Assembly: GCA_026989995.1 (NCBI GenBank)
Contig: JALSIO010000780.1
Span: 1-8,752 of the forward strand
Source of the DNA: Myxococcales bacterium
Lineage (GTDB): Bacteria; Myxococcota_A; UBA9160; JALSIO01
DNA length: 8,752 nt
Reading direction: 5' to 3'
Numbering within the stretch: the stretch's first letter is position 1; each line of letters opens with the position of its first letter. The position numbers and the translations under genes were made by a program. Below, one piece after another: positions 1-6,417 of the stretch. Below the pieces are notes generated by a model. That model saw nothing but the letters and a program-made list of their open reading frames with translations, ran no database searches and had not been told where the DNA came from.

Positions 1-207
1 GCGCGCGAGCCGGGCCTTGACCTCGCGGTCCTTCACCACGATCCACTCCCAGTTCTGGGCGTTCGATCCGGTCGGGGCCTTGAGGGCGAGCTCGATGAGC
101 CGGCGCACCAGGGCATCCGGAACCGGGTCCGGCTTGAGGCGGCGGATGGCCCGCTGCGTCCCCATGGCCTGATCGAGGGGCATGCCGAGATCGGGAAGCT
201 CGCTCAC
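1..207 (-). CDS. Nitroreductase family protein, N-terminal part (runs off the left edge)
   Basis: Sixty-nine codons are visible, starting at a GTG (207-205). The translation has the family's N-terminal pattern: an arginine-rich FMN-phosphate-binding stretch (QRAIRRLKPDPVP, about residues 18-30), a helix, and then APTGSNAQNWEWIVV (about 44-58), which matches the conserved AP-S/T-G-x-N-x-Q-x-W-x-x-x-V motif of FMN-dependent nitroreductases. These enzymes reduce nitro groups, quinones, enones or flavins with NAD(P)H in the cytoplasm; the substrate cannot be told from this fragment. The GTG start overlaps the TGA stop of the upstream acyl-CoA synthetase in a GTGA (204-207), so the two are almost certainly co-transcribed and probably translationally coupled. 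The C-terminal two thirds lie outside the window. Confidence 0.86.
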   Translation of the reverse strand, partial: MSELPDLGMPLDQAMGTQRAIRRLKPDPVPDALVRRLIELALKAPTGSNAQNWEWIVVKDREVKARLAR

Positions 208-2420
208 TTTCGTCCTCCGCGCGGCGGGGCCGAGGCGCGGCCCGCCTCCCCGCGCAGGTACTCCGCGCGGTCCACCATGGCGCGAAGCGCGCGCACCGCC
301 CGGTGGGCGCTCGGGTAGCAGACGCGCCCCTCCTCCCGCACGCCCACCGGCCCGGCGTTGCCGTACTCGCGGTCGGTGTAGACGAGCTCGGTGGCGGTCA
401 GCACCGGCTTGCCATGGCGCTCCGAGGCCTCGCGGGCCGCACGGGCGTAGCGGCGGTCCTGCCGCTCGTGGAAGGCGACCATCCGGTCGAGGCCGAAGCG
501 CGGATGGAAGGGGCCGCTCCGGAAGGCATGGGCCTGGGCCGCCTGGATGCCGATCCCGAGATGGATCACGGCATCGACCTCCGGGTGCGCGCAGATCGCG
601 TCGAGCGCCTCGGGCACGGTGTCCCGGGTCTCACCGCCGGCGAGATCGATCGGGTTGTTCCGGCTCCAGCGGGCCGGGACCATGGCGTCGATGCGATCGC
701 GGATCTCCTCCGGCAGGGGAATCAGCTCGAGGCCGGCCGCCGCGCAGGCGTCCGCCGTGAGCACCCCCCAGCCACCGGCGGTGGTGAGGACCACCACCCG
801 GCGGCCACGGGGAAGCGGCTGGGTCGCGAAGCTCGCCGCCCACTCGAAGGCCTCCTCCACCGTAGGGGCGCGGATGGCACCGAGCTGGCGGCAGATCCCG
901 TCGAAGACCCGGTCGTCGCTGGCCAGCGACCCGGTGTGGCTGGCGGCCGCCCGCTGCCCCTCGGCGGCGACGCCGCCCTTGAGCAGCACCAGCGGCTTGT
1001 GCCGGGCCAGTCGCGCCACGGCGCGCTTGAAGTGCTCCCCGTCCCGGACGCCCTCGAGGTAGGCCAGCACCACGTCGGTCTCGGGATCCGCTGCGAAGAA
1101 CTCGAGGTAGTCCGGAAGCTCCGTCTGCGCGGAGTTGCCCGCCGAGATCGCCCGGCTCACGCCCACACCCGTCTGCACGGCGTAGTTCAGGAAGGAGGAC
1201 AGCAGGTTGCCGCTCTGGCTCACCACCCCGATGCGGCCCGGCGGGGGGTAGGGAGCGACGATCTGCGCGCAGAGGGAGGCCGGCGTGCTGATCACGCCCT
1301 GCCCGTTGGGACCCGCGAGGAGCACTCCGAGCTCATCGGCGAGGCGGACGAGCTCCCGCTCCCGTTCGCGCCCCTCCGGTCCCGCCTCGCCGTAGCCTCC
1401 AGAGGCCACGAAGGCGGCGCGGATGCCCCGCGCGGCACTGGCGCGGAGGAGGTCTGCGTTCACCTGGTTCGGGGTGCATACGAAGACGAGGTCGGCGGTT
1501 CCCTCGGGCACCTCGTCGACACTGCGCAGGCTGGGCCGCCCGAGCACGGCGGAGCCCTCGCGATTCACGGCGAAGACCGCCCCGCGGTAGCCGAAGCGCA
1601 GGATGTTGTGGTAGGCGACGAATCCGAATTTCCCGGGGTGGGTGGAGACCCCGGCCACGACCACACCCCGCGGGTCGAAGAGCGGCCGGAATCGCTCCCG
1701 GAGCGCCTCGTCCGAGGGCGGCGACCCGGGGGCCGGAAGCGGCGCCGGGGGGCCGAGCTCCACGAGCGCGTCGACCGCCACGGGTTCGCCGCCCCGCAGG
1801 ACGAGCGGATTCAGGTCCACCGCGGCGACCTCCGGCCGCTCTGCGGCCAGCCGGGCGAGGCCGTGAAGCACCCGTCCGAGGGCGTCCTCGTCCACCGGCG
1901 GCTCGCCTCGGAAGGGCTCGGTGAAAAGCCGCGACGTTCGAAGCGCGCGGAGCATCTGCAGCGCATCGCCCTCGCGCAGGGGCACCGCGGCAAAGACCAC
2001 GTCGGCGATGGCCTCGGCGAGCACGCCTCCGAGGCCGAGGAGCACACAGGGGCCGAAGGTCGGGTCCCGGGTGAGCCCCGCGATGAGCTCCCGCCGGCCG
2101 GGGACGAACTCGGCGACGAGCAGCTCCACCGAGCCGTCCTCCGGGCGCGCGAGGGCCAGGAGCTCCGCCGCCGCCCGCTCCACCGCGGGGCCGTCGTCGA
2201 GGCCGAGGCGGACGAAGCCGCGCTCGCTCTTGTGCGTGAGCGAGGCCCCGCAGAGCTTGACCACCACCGGAAAGCCCAGGGCCTCGGCCGCGCGCCGGGC
2301 GCCCGAGGGATCGGCGGCGAGGAGCTCGCGGGCGACGGGGATGCCGAAGCCGGCGAGAAGCTCCTTCGAAGCGTGCTCGGAGAGCGTGCGCCTGCAACCC
2401 CGGTCCGGGCTGGCTGCCAT
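204..2420 (-). CDS. NDP-forming acyl-CoA synthetase (ADP-forming acetate--CoA ligase family), beta-alpha fusion
   Basis: A 738-residue cytoplasmic enzyme that should interconvert acyl-CoA + ADP + Pi with acid + CoA + ATP through a phosphohistidine. The ATP-grasp (beta) half comes first (about 1-222), with FPVVVKLCGASLTHKSERGFV (50-70, split here by family motif LTHKSE with His63) and VDLNPL (201-206). The alpha half follows: a Rossmann CoA-binding domain (about 240-375, FDPRGVVVAGVS and AGPNGQG), then ligase domains with SQSGN (401-405) and ASHTGSLA (493-500), which carries the expected phosphorylated His495. Both catalytic histidines are present, so this is unlikely to be a dead or purely acetyltransferase-fused relative. 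Beta-before-alpha is the less usual order. ATG 2420 is chosen because GGGGAAGAGG lies 6 nt upstream; the frame stays open further upstream but there it is antisense to the symporter. The carboxylic acid substrate is unknown. Confidence 0.93.
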   Translation of the reverse strand: MAASPDRGCRRTLSEHASKELLAGFGIPVARELLAADPSGARRAAEALGFPVVVKLCGASLTHKSERGFVRLGLDDGPAVERAAAELLALARPEDGSVELLVAEFVPGRRELIAGLTRDPTFGPCVLLGLGGVLAEAIADVVFAAVPLREGDALQMLRALRTSRLFTEPFRGEPPVDEDALGRVLHGLARLAAERPEVAAVDLNPLVLRGGEPVAVDALVELGPPAPLPAPGSPPSDEALRERFRPLFDPRGVVVAGVSTHPGKFGFVAYHNILRFGYRGAVFAVNREGSAVLGRPSLRSVDEVPEGTADLVFVCTPNQVNADLLRASAARGIRAAFVASGGYGEAGPEGRERERELVRLADELGVLLAGPNGQGVISTPASLCAQIVAPYPPPGRIGVVSQSGNLLSSFLNYAVQTGVGVSRAISAGNSAQTELPDYLEFFAADPETDVVLAYLEGVRDGEHFKRAVARLARHKPLVLLKGGVAAEGQRAAASHTGSLASDDRVFDGICRQLGAIRAPTVEEAFEWAASFATQPLPRGRRVVVLTTAGGWGVLTADACAAAGLELIPLPEEIRDRIDAMVPARWSRNNPIDLAGGETRDTVPEALDAICAHPEVDAVIHLGIGIQAAQAHAFRSGPFHPRFGLDRMVAFHERQDRRYARAAREASERHGKPVLTATELVYTDREYGNAGPVGVREEGRVCYPSAHRAVRALRAMVDRAEYLRGEAGRASAPPRGGRK

Positions 2421-2457
2421 CGACCACCTCTTCCCCGCTGCTCCGCCTGCGGCCGCG

Positions 2458-2533
2458 GCGACGGTCCGGCCGGGAGGGGGGCGATCCGCGGAGACCTCCG
2501 ACGGGGGGCGCAGGATAGGCGACGGACCGGCCG
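2458..2533. repeat. Direct repeat pair flanking a short palindrome in the divergent intergenic region
   Basis: GCGACGGTCCGGCCG (2458-2472) and GCGACGGACCGGCCG (2519-2533) match at 14 of 15 positions with a 61-bp period, close to six helical turns. The imperfect palindrome CGGAGACCTCCG (2489-2500) lies exactly midway. They sit between the divergent synthetase and symporter genes, so a regulator binding site is plausible, but the region is so GC-rich that chance similarity is possible. Confidence 0.35.
2512..2517 (-). promoter_or_regulatory. Possible -10 element for the acyl-CoA synthetase / nitroreductase operon
   Basis: Read on the minus strand, this is TATCCT, one of very few AT-containing hexamers in the intergenic region, about 92 nt upstream of the ATG at 2420. 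No convincing -35 hexamer is visible at the right distance. The second copy of the direct repeat (2519-2533) directly abuts it on the upstream side. Confidence 0.2.
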
Positions 2534-2582
2534 ACCGCCGCGCCCGGGGCGCCGCAGGGGATGCGCCGCCAGCCCGTTGGCT

Positions 2583-2588
2583 TATGCT
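2583..2588 (+). promoter_or_regulatory. Possible -10 element for the symporter-dehydrogenase operon
   Basis: TATGCT lies 12 nt before the first candidate GTG (2601) and 18 nt before the second (2607), which would give a very short leader. No TTGACA-like -35 is found 16-18 bp upstream. The preceding GTTGGCT resembles the bases before another candidate -10 at 8578 in this window. It is a weak call based on one hexamer. Confidence 0.22.
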
Positions 2589-2606
2589 CCCGCGACGGGG
2601 GTGCCC

Positions 2607-4064
2607 GTGGAAGCAGAGGTCGGCCTGGTCGCCTGGCTCGAGGCGCTTTTCGGCGCCTATCTGGTCGCACCGCTCTCCGAGGTGATCTTCTTCGACCTCG
2701 CCTTCTTCGACCCCGAGGTCGAGCTGCCCCTCGTGGTGGTGTGGCTCATCCTCGGCGCCACCTTCTTCACGCTCCGCTTCCAGTTCGTGAACTTCCGCGC
2801 CTTCCGGCACGCCCTCGATTGCGTGCGGGGTGCCTATTCGAGCCCCGACGACCCCGGGGAGATCTCCCACTTCCAGGCGCTCTCGGCGGCGCTCTCGGCC
2901 ACGGTGGGCCTCGGCAACATCGCCGGCGTCGCCGTGGCGGTGGGCCTCGGCGGTCCCGGCGCCGTGTTCTGGATGTTCGTCGCGGGCCTGCTCGGCATGA
3001 GCTCGAAGTTCGCGGAGTGCACGCTGGGCCAGCGCTACCGCCACGTGCGCGAGGACGGGCGCGTCTCCGGCGGCCCCATGCACTACCTCCGCGATGGCCT
3101 CGCCGAGCTCGGCTGGCCGCGACTCGGTCGCAGCCTGGCGGCGCTTTTCGCCGTGCTCTGCATCGGGGGGAGCTTCGGCGGCGGCAACATGTTCCAGGCC
3201 AACCAGGCCTACGCCCAGATCGAGAGTGTGCTCCCCTTCCTGGACGGAACCCTCGGCGCCACGGTCTTCGGGCTCGCGCTCGCGACGATGGTGGGCCTGG
3301 TCATCATCGGCGGAATCCGCCGCATCGGCGAGGTCGCCGCAGTGCTCGTGCCCTTCATGTGCGGCCTCTACGTCCTCGCCGGAATGACCATCCTGCTGGT
3401 CCACGCGGATTCGCTGCACGAGAGCCTGCTGGTGATCATCCGCGGCGCCTTCGAGCCCGACGCCGCCTACGGGGGCTTCGTGGGCGTGCTCATCCAGGGC
3501 TTCCGGCGCGCCGCCTTCTCCAACGAAGCCGGCATCGGATCGGCCGCCATCGCACATTCGGCGGCCAGCACCCGGGAGCCGGTGCGCGAGGGCATCGTGG
3601 CGCTCCTCGAGCCCTTCATCGACACCTGCGTGGTCTGCCTGATGACCGGCCTCGTCCTCGTGGCGACCGGTGCCCACACCCACGCGGCCGCCGGTGACGG
3701 CATCTCCATGACCTCCTACGCCTTCGCGACGGTGTTCCCCTGGTACCCCGCGGTGCTGTCCATCACCGCGGCGCTCTTCGCCTTCAGCACCCAGATCTCC
3801 TGGAGCTACTACGGGGAGCAGTCGTGGATCAGCCTCTTCGGGCTGCGCTCCGCGCTCCTCTACAAGCTGCTCTTCCTCTTCTGCGTCTGGTTCGGAGCCG
3901 TGTCGAAGCTCGACCAGGTGGTGGAGTTCTCCGACCTGATGATCCTGGGCATGGCCTTTCCCAACATCCTCGGGGTGGCGCTGCTCTCCGGGAAGGTCAG
4001 GACCCTCCTCGACGACTATCTCGCCCGGCTGCGCGCCGGGGTCTTCGACCGAAGCGAGCCCTGA
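2607..4064 (+). CDS. Sodium/alanine (AGCS family) amino-acid symporter
   Basis: A polytopic inner-membrane carrier of 485 residues, normal for the family, expected to import alanine, glycine or a related small amino acid with Na+. It shows the AGCS signature SATVGLGNIAGVAVAVGLGGPGA (about 97-119, where the common GTGNIAGV is GLGNIAGV), SSKFAECTLG (132-141), GGPMHYL (155-161), FSNEAGIGSA (304-313) and STQISWSYYGEQ (394-405). About eleven hydrophobic segments can be picked out, including 41-57, 117-131, 176-193, 217-236, 243-265, 331-355, 378-395, 417-431 and 443-461. Two in-frame GTG codons (2601, 2607) are possible starts. I prefer 2607 because the GGGGG run ends 5 nt upstream of it; neither has a strong ribosome site. 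The stop is 2 nt before the dehydrogenase start, which implies one transcript. Substrate specificity cannot be read from the sequence. Confidence 0.92.
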   Translation: MEAEVGLVAWLEALFGAYLVAPLSEVIFFDLAFFDPEVELPLVVVWLILGATFFTLRFQFVNFRAFRHALDCVRGAYSSPDDPGEISHFQALSAALSATVGLGNIAGVAVAVGLGGPGAVFWMFVAGLLGMSSKFAECTLGQRYRHVREDGRVSGGPMHYLRDGLAELGWPRLGRSLAALFAVLCIGGSFGGGNMFQANQAYAQIESVLPFLDGTLGATVFGLALATMVGLVIIGGIRRIGEVAAVLVPFMCGLYVLAGMTILLVHADSLHESLLVIIRGAFEPDAAYGGFVGVLIQGFRRAAFSNEAGIGSAAIAHSAASTREPVREGIVALLEPFIDTCVVCLMTGLVLVATGAHTHAAAGDGISMTSYAFATVFPWYPAVLSITAALFAFSTQISWSYYGEQSWISLFGLRSALLYKLLFLFCVWFGAVSKLDQVVEFSDLMILGMAFPNILGVALLSGKVRTLLDDYLARLRAGVFDRSEP

Positions 4065-4066
4065 GC

Positions 4067-5740
4067 TTGGAGGCTCCCTTCGACGCCTGCGTCATCGGAA
4101 CCGGGGCCGGCGGCGGGGTCGCCCTCCAGGAGCTCTGCGAAGCGGGCCTGTCCGTGGTCGCCCTCGACCGGGGACCCGAGCTCGGGCCTGCGGATTTCGA
4201 CGAGGACGAGCTCCGGGTGGTGATCCGCGATGCGCTCTTCTCGCCGGAGCAGCTCGAGACCTTCCGCCGCCACCCCGGCGAGCCGGCCGCGCCGGGCCGC
4301 TACAACCAACTCGCGCATGCCGTGGGCGGCGCGTTCACCCGCTGGGCGGGATGGGCCTGGCGCCTTCGGGAGGACGAGTTCCGGGTGCTCTCCACCGAGG
4401 GGCCGGTCGAAGGCGCCCACCTCGCGGACTGGCCCCTCTCCTACCGGGAGCTCGAGCCGTTCTACGAGCGCGCCGAGCGGGACTTCGGCGTCGCCGGGGT
4501 CGCCGGGGCCAACCCCTTCGAGACACCCCGGCGGCTTCCCTCGGGCGGAGCGGGGTACCCCCTGCCGCCGCACCCGGTGCGGCGCGGTGCCGAGGTCTTC
4601 GAGCAGGCGGCGCGCCGCCTGGGACGGCACCCCTTTCCGCTTCCGGTGGCGATCAACCCGAAGCCCTACGGCGGCCGGCCCCGCTGCACCTGGGGCGGAG
4701 CCTGCCAGGGCTTCGGCTGCCCGATCCACGCCAAGGCGTCGACCCTGTCGGTCTGCCTTCCGCGGGCCCGGGCCACCGGCCGCCTCGACCTGCGCCCGGA
4801 GAGCCGGGTCGTCGAGCTCGTCGCCGACGCCTCCGGCCGCGTGCGGGCGGCCCGGTACCTGGACCGGGAGGGACGCGAGCGCGAGGTGCGGGCCCGCCAC
4901 TTCTTCCTGGCGGCCAACGCCATCGGGAGCGCCCACCTGCTCCTCCTCTCCCGATCCGCCCGCTTCCCCGAGGGCCTCGCGAACGGGAGCGGGCAGGTGG
5001 GCCGCAACCTGATGCTCCACCACGGCGCCACGGTGCGCGTGATCCTGGACGAACCCGCCCTCGGGCATACGGGCTTCGAGGCCTTCCGCGCGCTCGACGA
5101 CTTCCACCCGAGCGATCCGAAGCGGGGATTCATCCGGGGTGGCGTGATCGCCGAGGTCAGTGCCTTCACCCGGCAGCCCCTCGTCTACGCCCTCCACCTC
5201 GCCGGCGACCCGCGCCTCGACCGGGGCTTCGGCGAGGAGCTGATGCGCTCGCTCGAGGAGTACCCCCGGGCCCTGACCCTCGGAAGCGTGCTCGAGGATC
5301 TCCCGATGGAGGACAACCGGGTGGATCTCGACCCGGAGGTCCACGACGCCGACGGCATCCCCGTGCCCCGGATCACCCGCCGCCAGCACCCGAACGACAT
5401 CGCCATGAACCGCTGGTTCCGCGAGCGGCTGCTCGAGCTCGGGGAGGCCTGCGGCGGCTCCCGCGTGTTCCCGCTTCGGGTTCCGGGCGTCACCTGGATC
5501 GACGAGGAGCACCCGGTCCGCGGGGGCGCCCACCTCATGGGCACCTGCCGAATGGGGACCAATCCGGAGCGGTCGGTGGTCGACGCCTTCGGGCGGGCGC
5601 ACCAGGTCCCCAACCTGTGGATCGTGGACGGCAGCGTGTTTCCGACCGCCGCGGGCTACAACCCGACCCTCACGATCCTCGCCCTCGCCTACCGCGCGGT
5701 GGACCACTTCCTCCGGGCGATGCGGAGGCTCGACGCGTGA
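4067..5740 (+). CDS. GMC-family FAD-dependent dehydrogenase, large subunit (gluconate/glucose/fructose dehydrogenase type)
   Basis: A 557-residue flavoprotein that should oxidise an alcohol or sugar hydroxyl. The N-terminal Rossmann dinucleotide site is VIGTGAGGG (9-17), ending in Asp34. HAVGGAFTRWAG (84-95) is the flavin-contacting motif. GGAHLMGTCRMG (486-497) supplies catalytic His489, and GYNPTLTILAL (530-540) supplies Asn532, the His/Asn pair of GMC enzymes. Cysteines 207, 213 and 218 in CTWGGACQGFGCPIHAK resemble the Cys-rich segment linked to a 3Fe-4S cluster in bacterial FAD-glucose dehydrogenase. The protein has no signal peptide; export probably depends on the next gene's Tat signal. 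The start is TTG (4067), 2 nt after the symporter stop: the frame continues upstream only as overlap with the symporter, and the GMC fold begins at residue 5. The 3' end overlaps the next gene by GTGA. The substrate is unknown. Confidence 0.93.
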   Translation: MEAPFDACVIGTGAGGGVALQELCEAGLSVVALDRGPELGPADFDEDELRVVIRDALFSPEQLETFRRHPGEPAAPGRYNQLAHAVGGAFTRWAGWAWRLREDEFRVLSTEGPVEGAHLADWPLSYRELEPFYERAERDFGVAGVAGANPFETPRRLPSGGAGYPLPPHPVRRGAEVFEQAARRLGRHPFPLPVAINPKPYGGRPRCTWGGACQGFGCPIHAKASTLSVCLPRARATGRLDLRPESRVVELVADASGRVRAARYLDREGREREVRARHFFLAANAIGSAHLLLLSRSARFPEGLANGSGQVGRNLMLHHGATVRVILDEPALGHTGFEAFRALDDFHPSDPKRGFIRGGVIAEVSAFTRQPLVYALHLAGDPRLDRGFGEELMRSLEEYPRALTLGSVLEDLPMEDNRVDLDPEVHDADGIPVPRITRRQHPNDIAMNRWFRERLLELGEACGGSRVFPLRVPGVTWIDEEHPVRGGAHLMGTCRMGTNPERSVVDAFGRAHQVPNLWIVDGSVFPTAAGYNPTLTILALAYRAVDHFLRAMRRLDA

Positions 5741-6417
5741 ATCGGCCCCGGCTGCCCTCCCGCCGCCGCTTCCTGCTCGAGGTCGCCGGAGCCGGCGGCG
5801 CGCTCGCCCTCGGCCTGGTCTGGCCCCGGCCCCGCGCGGCCCGGGCCGCGCGGGCGAGCGCGACCCCGGCGCTTCTCTCGCCGGCCGAGTGGCGCGCCGC
5901 CGGTGCCGCGCTCGAGCGCATCCTCCCCTCCGACTCCGGCCCCGGTGCCCGGGAGGCCGGCTGCCTGAATTTCCTCGACAAGTCGCTGCTGCACGAGGAC
6001 GCGCACCTCGCACCCCTCGTCCGCAGCGGGCTCGCGGGCCTCGACGCGGTGGCGGCAGCGCGGAGGCCGGGCGCGGTCTTCGCGGTGCTCTCCCCCGAGG
6101 AGCAGGACGCCGTTCTCGCCGGGCTCGCGGGCGGCGAGCTCCCCGGATGGCCCCCGGAACCCCCGCCCCGGGCCTTCTTCGACGTGCTCCGGCTCGAGGC
6201 CCTGCTCGGCTTCCTCTGCGACCCGCGGCACGGGGGCAACCGCGACTTCGCCGGGTGGCGGCGGCTCGGATATCCGGGGCCGGCGCACGCGGCAGGGGGC
6301 TACACCCCGGAGCAGATGCGCGGAACCGCACCCATCCGCCCGATCTGGAAGCGCCGGCCGGGGCGGGAGCCGGCGGCTCCCGCCCCGGCCGGCGGTGCCT
6401 CCGGGCACGAGGGCTAG
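5737..6417 (+). CDS. Gluconate 2-dehydrogenase subunit 3 family protein with Tat signal (small subunit)
   Basis: A 226-residue partner of the preceding dehydrogenase. The twin-arginine signal [21 protein letters not shown] (8-28, given for its SRRxFL core) predicts folded export; in characterised FAD-dependent glucose, fructose and gluconate dehydrogenases this small subunit carries the Tat signal for the complex. [18 protein letters not shown] (47-64) and [23 protein letters not shown] (159-181, core GGNRD, GW, GYPG) match the family's conserved start and end. The GTG start (5737) overlaps the dehydrogenase stop as GTGA, which indicates coupled translation. The normal family end is near residue 205. 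The last 21 residues are a Pro/Ala/Gly-rich tail encoded by a large inverted repeat (6352-6394) and probably have no enzymatic role. The stop TAG lies in a CTAG shared with the convergent gene. Confidence 0.91.
   Translation: MNRPRLPSRRRFLLEVAGAGGALALGLVWPRPRAARAARASATPALLSPAEWRAAGAALERILPSDSGPGAREAGCLNFLDKSLLHEDAHLAPLVRSGLAGLDAVAAARRPGAVFAVLSPEEQDAVLAGLAGGELPGWPPEPPPRAFFDVLRLEALLGFLCDPRHGGNRDFAGWRRLGYPGPAHAAGGYTPEQMRGTAPIRPIWKRRPGREPAAPAPAGGASGHEG
6352..6394. terminator. Perfect 20-bp inverted repeat with 3-nt loop; probable bidirectional terminator
   Basis: Arms 6352-6371 (CGCCGGCCGGGGCGGGAGCC) and 6375-6394 are exact reverse complements around the loop GGC. The stem is almost wholly G-C, so it would be extremely stable in RNA from either strand. 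It lies 20 bp before the end of the plus-strand subunit-3 gene, inside its coding frame, and 19 bp past the stop of the minus-strand quinohemoprotein gene. No T-tract follows on either strand, so it would be a U-less terminator, a transcript-end protector or a polymerase barrier rather than a textbook intrinsic terminator. The inverted repeat itself is certain; the role is inferred from its position. Confidence 0.6.
6395..6408 (+). terminator. Small UNCG-type hairpin adjoining the large inverted repeat
   Basis: GTGCC (6395-6399) and GGCAC (6404-6408) pair around TCCG. In the plus-strand RNA this is a C(UCCG)G, an unusually stable UNCG tetraloop. It begins at the base after the 20-bp stem ends, so the plus transcript carries two stacked hairpins just before the stop codon. 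It is likely part of the same transcript-end structure; the short stem lowers confidence. Confidence 0.4.

Noticed and set aside
303..2600. Long plus-strand open frame continuing upstream of the symporter, antisense to the acyl-CoA synthetase
   Set aside because: It is a GC-rich shadow frame: the translation is low-complexity in Arg, Gly, Ala and His with no family motif, and the opposite strand encodes a clear enzyme. The symporter homology begins only near 2607.
2421..3683. Minus-strand N-terminal extension of the acyl-CoA synthetase by about 420 codons
   Set aside because: It is antisense to the symporter, has a His/Glu/Ala-rich composition with no domain, and the synthetase has a good ribosome site and a natural domain start at 2420.
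4489..4510. Tandem 9-bp repeat (GTCGCCGGG twice) in the dehydrogenase gene
   Set aside because: It encodes an in-frame Val-Ala-Gly doublet in a surface-loop-like region and is common in DNA of this composition; there is no sign of a regulatory or mobile origin.
4016..6331. Long minus-strand open frame antisense to the FAD dehydrogenase operon
   Set aside because: The translation is repetitive Arg/Gly/Pro without recognisable motifs, while the plus strand carries the conserved GMC and subunit-3 motifs throughout.
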